A stretch of DNA of 29,287 nucleotides from Mucidula mucida (taxonomy: Eukaryota; Basidiomycota; Agaricomycetes; Agaricales; Physalacriaceae). The stretch is from contig JADNYV010000431.1 in assembly GCA_015501055.1 (NCBI GenBank), forward strand, positions 1 to 29,287. The letters run 5' to 3'. The position numbers and the translations under genes were made by a program. Of this stretch, positions 10,276-17,900 are shown piece after piece (the stretch's first letter is position 1; each line of letters opens with the position of its first letter). The notes under the pieces were generated by a model, which was not told the origin of the DNA, did no database searches, and worked only from the letters and a program-made list of their open reading frames with translations.

Positions 10276-10891
10276 AATATTCTGTTGAGATTACTCTGTC
10301 AAGAAAATCAGTACACGGACATCAAATGCGCATATATTCTAGGACCTTCTTGAAATATTTTCCATTTCCATAACAAACCCTCAGTGTGATTTAGTGGTGG
10401 TTGGACATCTCAAAGATCTGCAGTGGCGGTGTGCTACTACCAGTACATTTGCGATCGAGTGGGCGAACAATGGGACTGACCTAGGACTGACCGCGGGCCA
10501 TGTAGCCCATTGTGATCGGGACGGTCCAACGTCAGAACGCGGGGCACCACGACATCGACATCACTGTCCAGCACACGAGTTATGAGATTAATTGCAGTTC
10601 AAAAGGAATACACTTACGCTGAACCTCAGTCGTTGAACATGCTCCGAATCGATCCAATGCTTTCGCAATTGTCGTCAATGACCAGGACGTGTGAGAGCAG
10701 GGAGCACAGTTTTATTCTGTTTCCCTGCCATACAGACTCTTTGAGGCACTCACTGGTCGTGAAACGAACTTGCACATTTGCCCTTCAAGTTGGTTGCCTG
10801 AGAAGTTAGTTGTAACACCAAATTGAAACAGACCCTCTTGATTACCGGAATTGGCCGGTGGCTGTGTACCCTCTGCTCATCGTCGGCCACG
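10276..10891. other. Spacer upstream of the CFIm25 gene
   Basis: No gene is seen. Around 10467-10545 a diverged, partly rearranged copy of the B-promoter sequence occurs (ACAATGGGACTG, then CCCATTGTGATC and GACGGTCCAAC), so the duplication border may be older or wider than the clear similarity shows. The rest is presumably the promoter of the next gene. Confidence 0.45.
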
Positions 10892-11704
<813 letters not shown>

Positions 11705-11908
11705 CCCGCTTGCCCCGCTTTCCTCCTTGCTGTTCTCCTCGCTACTGTATCGATTGTCTGAAGGTTGTACTTTAATATATCTCGCCTGTGTCTTGACCTA
11801 TAGATTCGTGTATGGACTCAGTCTGGTTCTCAGCTCAAGATGTCTATGCTCGCCTTGGTGACTTCTCAACGCTCGCCAGCCCAATTTGGTTTTCCCGGAA
11901 GCCGAGAT

Positions 11909-12029
11909 GTGGACCGTCGTGGACAATGGTCCACCCGTCGTAAATTGACCAGTCCCATTGTCCGTATGATTGCCATATCGGTCTGCCCCCCAACGACCCT
12001 GAAAATGTGCCATTGTCTCCAGTATAAAG
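11909..12029 (+). promoter_or_regulatory. Promoter region of gene B, right copy
   Basis: A TATAAAG box at 12023-12029 precedes the ATG by about 150 nt. A perfect inverted repeat GTGGAC-AATG-GTCCAC (11919-11934), with a further GTGGACC at 11909, lies about 100 nt upstream of the box, and CCATTGTC motifs occur between them. The arrangement is the same as in the left copy. Confidence 0.45.
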
Positions 12030-12179
12030 CCAGTCGGGTCCATCGCTCTCACTCTCACCTTCCCCCACGAACCGACTAGAGACATACGTTGACCGTACTG
12101 TCCTCTTTCACGATTTTCCATCACTGTCTTCTTCTCCTACTTACTATCCTTTACGAACCTCAAAGTAACGTGCATTATA

Positions 12180-13410
12180 ATGTCTACCGAAACCTCCCCT
12201 ATTTCCTCCCCCGAGTTGGTCGTGGCGCATATGACTCCCACGAAATCTCAGAGGCGTCGCAGCAACGCCACTGCATCGGAGACGCACCATGTCCTCAAGT
12301 CGTCTCCTGGCAAGGCTACCACTGTTCGACTCCCAAGCCCATCGGCGGTCAAGGTGTCCATTACTGGGTTAGTCTGTTTATTTCACTTGTTCATCTTAAT
12401 TCTGATATCTCTATAGTCCGCGTCCTGAGGACAATGATAGCGACGATGACACTCAAGATGTTGCAGATGATGCCACAGTTACTGTGTCCGACATTGAACC
12501 TGCCAAAGATATTTCTTCACCCTCCGCCAAGGTCACCATCACCGTGCTGAAAGGCGATGACATCGACGCCAACTGTGCTCGCCTCACGTACCTCTGTCCT
12601 ATTTCCGAAGACGAGGTTACTGTTCCTGTTGAGGAGAAGGAGCCTCTCCCTCTCGACCAGCCAGTCTTCAGTCGTCCATCCCGCGTCCCAGAGCGATCTG
12701 TTCTCTCGCTCCCAGCCCTTTGCGATGGCCCACCAACCCCGTTGGAGCCACTCTTCAAGCGTGCATCTCCTCCGCCCTTGCAGTTCTACAGACGGGAGCC
12801 GGAGGAAGCAAATGTTTCTATCCGCAGAGATTCCTTGGATTCTGAGATCTCCAGTACGGGCTACGACGGAGACTACGAGCGTGGCGGCAAGGTTGACGAT
12901 CCCGATGCGTCTTTCACCCAGCCCGAGGAAGACGTCCAAGACAATTATGACTTCCTCCCACCCCTGCGCCGCAACAGTCTCTTCCAAGGGCGCAGGCTCC
13001 CTCGTCCGGACAGCTTTGATGAGAACCAGGAGGACGACGACTACCTGGAGCGTCCATCCAACCCCGTCGCCGACGCGTACAGCAGCGATGAGGATGACGA
13101 CCAGGATAATATCGTGCCGGTTCCCTACCTCACTAGCCAAGTCGCCTCGGCCTCTGATTCGGACGAAGACGACGAGTCCGTGCCAGAGTACACTGGTGGC
13201 ATGCCTCTGTTCCGTGGCGATCAGCCTCCATCGCGCGTGCCCAGTCCCGTTCTGCAGCTGGCGCAGAGTAAGGTGGAGAAGGTTATACAATGGGTGCGTG
13301 GGCCGAAGAGACGGCGCTCAGAGTCGCCTTCTCCTGAGCGCGATGCGGATGTGGATGAATCTATCCATATCGCGAAGAAACCCAAGCTCGTGGCTGTCTA
13401 CGCGTATTAG
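12180..13410 (+). CDS. Gene B, right copy: unrecognised acidic nuclear-type protein, 393 aa
   Basis: Two exons, 12180-12367 and 12417-13410 (GTTAGT donor, CTATAG acceptor), give 393 residues. Same layout as the left copy: Ser/Thr-rich basic N-terminus, acidic run, short ordered part with KVTITVLKGDDIDANCARL, several SP and Asp/Glu-rich blocks, then KRRRSESPSP and KKPKL near the C-terminus. It contains 52 extra residues between SSTGYD and ENQEDD, including PPLRRNSLFQGRRLP. Most other differences from the left copy are scattered single substitutions. Both copies keep the frame through hundreds of codons despite indels, which argues for past selection. No function can be assigned. Confidence 0.75.
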
Positions 13411-13951
13411 CGATTTAAACTCTTTTTTATTGACGGTCCATGATGCCTACACGATCCTTACTTTACTATTACGCTCTCTATTTTCTTGATCTCCGGTTAA
13501 GTGTTGTACATTTGATATGTACAGCGCATCATCATAAGTAGTGTAGATTAATAGGTAGAGCCTTGTGCGAATAATATGATAGTTTCAACGAAGCTTGAAG
13601 GAAGTTCTTCCCAAAATAACGCCATAAAGAAATGTGTTTCGGAAAGCGTGGTCAACTCGAGAGTACTGTCATGTTGACTTTGCGAAGCTCGTTTGAGAAA
13701 ATAGCGCCACCATCGGGGATTGAACTTGAGCCGTTGCTTAGCATGATCGAGCCCGAATTCGCCGTCTCTTGCAATACGACCACGACCTTTCCTCGAGAGA
13801 TAAAGCCACTCATGGTGATCTGAACATGCTTTGCCCACGACTATCATTGAGGCTATTGCTTCCGCCACCCCGACAAAAGGATCGACGAAAGTCTGGTGAA
13901 AGCGAAATCCGAGACCGACTAGCTTTCGTCAATCTGACATTTTGTTCTCAA

Positions 13952-14020
13952 CGCCATCGTCAATTTCTTGCCATCCGTTTTGTGGTCGATGGCCCGAGTC
14001 TCTAGACAACGCCTAGCCCC
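13952..14020 (+). pseudogene. Decayed 5' stub of gene A
   Basis: The sequence AATTTCTTGCCATC followed by TGTGGTCGATGG and CTAGACAACGCCT lines up with the first about 75 bp of gene A (encoding NFLPSISWSWG and the following linker). The ATG context is lost, several codons are altered or missing, and similarity then stops. It lies where gene A would be expected after the right-hand B, so it is the remnant of that unit's own A gene. Confidence 0.65.
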
Positions 14021-14272
14021 TTGTTTGAAAGAATATTGTGTCCTTTCGACGCGGCCTTCTTCGTAGCTTGAATGGATCCTGTGCTCGTCTGCTATAAGCT
14101 TCCTTGGGACACTACCATCGCACTGCTTCTGCGATGCGCAAGGTAAGTTGTGCGTCATTTCTGTAAGTGTGGTGGTCTTTGGTGAAGACAGATGTGAGGG
14201 AGCACCTCCTTGCTGGGTTGACATCCTCACAACGTGTATATATCAGCTGGGGCATACGGCAATCATCGTGCT
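14021..14272. other. Short unassigned stretch
   Basis: Lies between the end of the A stub and the Mutator-like element. No gene, repeat or promoter is evident. Confidence 0.5.
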
Positions 14273-14469
14273 CGGGTTTCTGAGTATGTACAACTATCAC
14301 CACATTCATACCGGCTCACAGCGCGCACACTCACACTGGGGGGTGCACACCCACAGTGGTCCAAGTGAACACATGACAATAATTACCATATTTGTACACC
14401 ATGCTGATATTGCCACCACACTCTCCTCATCCCGCCCCACTTGAGAAGATATATATTCACCGCTAATCG

Positions 14470-14607
14470 CCCCTAACCCCCCTAACCACGAACCCTAACC
14501 CTTTCCTAACCTGCAACACTTAGGCTTCGGATACCCGAAGCCTAAGTGTTGGGCGCGCTAGCGCGCGCGGAGTCACCAACTCACCCTAACCTACCCTAAC
14601 CCTAACC
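14470..14607. repeat. Interstitial telomere-type repeats (CCCTAA)
   Basis: Two degenerate clusters of CCCTAAC, at 14470-14512 and 14583-14607, all in the same direction, lie either side of the hairpin. CCCTAA/TTAGGG is the usual basidiomycete telomere repeat. Genes continue on both sides, so this is an internal site carried by the element, not a chromosome end. Confidence 0.7.
14514..14551. repeat. Perfect 17-bp hairpin with 4-nt loop
   Basis: CAACACTTAGGCTTCGG, loop ATAC, then its exact reverse complement. A second smaller palindrome (GCGCGCTAGCGCGC) follows at 14553-14566. There is no T run, so it does not look like a terminator; it may be a nested foldback or a structural part of the Mutator-like element. 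Confidence 0.8.
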
Positions 14608-14906
14608 GGCGCCACAGATCAATTACCAATTTGGGCATCTTCATCGCACGGCAGTGCGCCCGGGTGTGCGTGTGCACCCGAGTGTGGGTGTGCACGGTCT
14701 GACCCGGTGTGAATGTGGTGATAGTTGTAAACACTCCGGGTTTCTGACAAGACTTAAACTCGCGCTGGCGTTAGTCTGCATGTATTGGGGGGCCTGAAGC
14801 AACTTCCTAACCTAGAGATACAAGGGTAATGATACAAAAACAGTGTAATACAGTGTCAACAAACACTTACTTGCAACCAGTAGGGCAGTGAGTGCAGACT
14901 AAAAGT

Positions 14907-17900
14907 CTATGCAACATAGGTAAATGTGTCTTCCTCTCCATCGACGTGTTCTATATACTCCTTCTCCAGTAGTATCTCTATAGCCTTTTAAAGGAGAAAA
15001 GACAGCAATCAGATGCCGTACACGGAATGTAAGAAACAACATTTACCTTCTTGATGTCCGGGACTTTGGCAGCAAAGCGCTGAGAGATATGGGAAATGAC
15101 CTCTTGGACAAGGGCCTGATTCTTCAACGTCTTGCGCAACTTCATAATGCTGACCAACGGCGTGAGCAGTCTCGTCATAGAGTGGGAAGGAACATGTTGG
15201 AGTTTGGCGATGCGACTCGCCGCCTCGAGAACTGACGAGAAGTTTCCTTTCTTAGTCAGCTGCTCAGTCAGCCAGTAGAAGTAGAATTTTGTAGAACCTT
15301 CTAGTATATTTTGCATGTAGTATACTGTAGCGTTTCAAGCGTAACTTCACAGCCTGTGACCCATTATGGTCTGAAGTTACAGCGAACAGCTTCACAGACC
15401 CTTAAATTGCCTTTTTTGGACAGTTCCGCTTATAGCGGGACCTGAAATTTCCTTATTTGGAGGCTCGTGCCTGACCAAAGTGGTCCGTGACCCGTTATGA
15501 TGTATATATAGCTTCACTTCAAAGACCCCCGTGACCCGTTATGTGAATTTGCGGTCGAAACGCTACAGTATAAGCTGAATCCATTCTTGCCGGTAGAGCA
15601 TCTGTTTGCTCTAACGCAAGCTAACCCAACGGTATTGCGCGATTGCAAGCACTCACTCAAATATCAACCTCGCTCCCTTTACCCCATTTATTCTAACCCA
15701 AACAGATCTCGGTAAAGCCACCGATACTGTAGTGTTTCGACCGCAAATTCACATAACGGGTCACGGGGGTCTTTGAAGTGAAGCTATATATACTTCATAA
15801 CGGGTCACGGACCACTTTGGTCAGGCACGAGCCTCCAAATAAGGAAATTTCAGGTCCCGCTATAAGCGGAACTGTCCAAAAAAGGCAATTTAAGGGTCTG
15901 TGAAGCTGTTCGCTGTAACTTCAGACCATAATGGGTCACAGGCTGTGAAGTTACGGTCGAAACGCTACAGTAACCCGGCTCAGTCTTTCGCGCCCTCCCC
16001 ACACCAACCATGTCCGGCTACCGCCTCTCTGTTGACCCACTCTCAGGGGTAGAGAACTATGCCACCTAGAGCATCCAGATGGGAGACATTCTCAATGACC
16101 TCGGACTTGATGGCCATATAGCTGATGGCGCATCAGGCACCGATGCCACATGGAAAACTTTGGACCGAAAGGCCCTGACGCAGATCCGTCTACGCGTCGA
16201 GCCTCACATTATCGTCGACAACTGCAACGCGAAGACAGCTCTTGAGGCTTGGACTACCCTCAAGGACAACTACCAGACTGATGGTGGTATTGGGATCATC
16301 CTAGCCATCCGGAAACTCTTTTCCACCTGTGCCCAAGGTGATGAATCCACAATGGAGTGTTATCTTCGTGACATGAAGAATTGTGCTGAAGATCTACGCA
16401 CATTTGGTTACCCCCTGGACAACAAAGTCTTTTCCCTCGCGCTTCTCACATCCATGCCCAAGACTTGGGACTCATGGGTTTCATTAACAGCCCTTGATGA
16501 GACATTACTCTCGAGTCCAAGCAAGGTTAACGCTGCCATCATGATGGAAGCAAAGCACCGTTTGTCTGGATTAGGCAATGGCATTGTTCACAATACCGCC
16601 ATGGTTTCCAAATCCAGACCTCCTCCGCATAAGCCGCGTAATGCGCCGCAATCATCATTCCAATCGTCATCCAACCCTGCACCACCCAAAAATGTCTGCT
16701 ACACCTGTGGCGGCAAAGGCCACATGGCTCGTGATTGCCCATCAGAGCCCGACACTGTTGCTGCATTCGGTTTGGCTGAATCTGATGAAGAGGAATGGTC
16801 CTCAGACCCAGAAGCAGACTCGGACTTTGCATTTTAAATGTACACATTATTTTCCTCCTTACTATACATCATTTTAATTATGCCTTCCATTTCTCATCCA
16901 CCTGACATTCAATTTTTGGACTATCCTTCTTTTCTTTGGCAGACTCAGAGCTACTAAAGATTGGCAACCTGGCCCAGAAGTAGTTGGGACCGCCAATAGT
17001 GCCGCGTGCACGATCACGGGGATACGGGTCCCTGGAACACCATGCTTGGGGCATTGGTGGGGACATGCAGGCCGTGCACTGCATCACTTTGTGTACCATA
17101 TTTGTGCCGGGGATCAAGCACGGCATGAGGCCGCAGTTTCAGGGGGAGCTCGGCATTTGCGACTCATACTCAGCGCCTCGTCGAGGGGGAGTGTTGGAGG
17201 TTGGCAATGCGACTCGCCGCCTCGAGAACTGACGAGAAGTTTCCTTTCTTAGTCAGCTGCTCAGTCAGCCAGTAGAAGTAGAATTTTGTAGAACCTTCTT
17301 GTTATGAATCGCCATATTTTCACATTTTCACATCTTATCATATCTTATCGGGGGCCTTGTCTTATCAACCAACGGACCGTTTCATCATCTGTTTCGTCAC
17401 TGATCATACTCCTTTTCATTACCGAAGCCGTACTCATGTCGGACACACACCCAACACATGGATGACATCATACATGCCGATACCTCATGGACTCCCTATT
17501 GTATACACACCGCCGACACTCGTAGCACACATGGTTGTTTCAGTATTATTACTTACATGCAGTTACCACTCGTATTTAATGGTTTCACAGACTAGTAGCA
17601 TACCACACTGGGTCAAGGGCGTGGAGCATCCCTAGTGGAAACGTGTATGGACAAGGAGTCCCAAACACAGACTTACTAGTATATAAGCAGTAGTGTAGTA
17701 TCATTGTACTTTAGTTCCGATCTTGTTTATACACCTGGCCTAGCCTAGTCTTACGAACGCGAACACTTTCTTCCTTAGTTCTTGCTGTGGTACCTGGTTG
17801 AGTCTCGTGGCTTAGTCAGTCGCTAACACTTCTAGTATATTTTGCATGTAGTATATAAGCTGAATCCATTCTCCCCGGTAGAGCATCTGTTTGCTCTAAC

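Larger units (their letters stand above)
11862..14020 (+). repeat. Right arm, part 1: gene B unit with decayed start of gene A
   Basis: This matches the reverse complement of 7990-10275. It contains the B promoter, the longer gene B, the 3' flank and the A upstream region, and stops about 70 bp into the A coding sequence. The A upstream region here carries many small deletions and substitutions, unlike the well-preserved copy at 20750-21284. Confidence 0.8.
14282..14736. mobile_element. 455-bp Mutator-like non-autonomous element (MULE-type MITE)
   Basis: The ends are inverted: GAGTATGTACAACTATCACC on the left against GAGTGTTTACAACTATCACC read inwards from the right, with similarity extending about 60-70 bp through ACATTCAYACCGG and TG/CA-rich sequence. 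The element is flanked by a perfect 9-bp direct repeat CGGGTTTCT (14273-14281 and 14737-14745), the size expected for Mutator-superfamily insertion. It carries no gene. The centre holds telomere-type CCCTAA repeats and a hairpin, listed separately. It lies about 170 bp beyond the cullin stop codon. Confidence 0.7.

Noticed and set aside
12517..13290. Long minus-strand and alternative plus-strand frames over gene B
   Set aside because: They follow from codon bias in the true B exon, and the plus-strand alternative reads as Arg/Ser/Thr-rich low complexity.
14470..14607. A chromosome end or telomere
   Set aside because: The repeats are degenerate and short, lie inside an element with target duplications, and ordinary genes continue on both sides.
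16838..17182. A remnant of pol between gag and the 3' LTR
   Set aside because: All frames in this 345-bp stretch are short and none shows reverse transcriptase, RNase H or integrase motifs.
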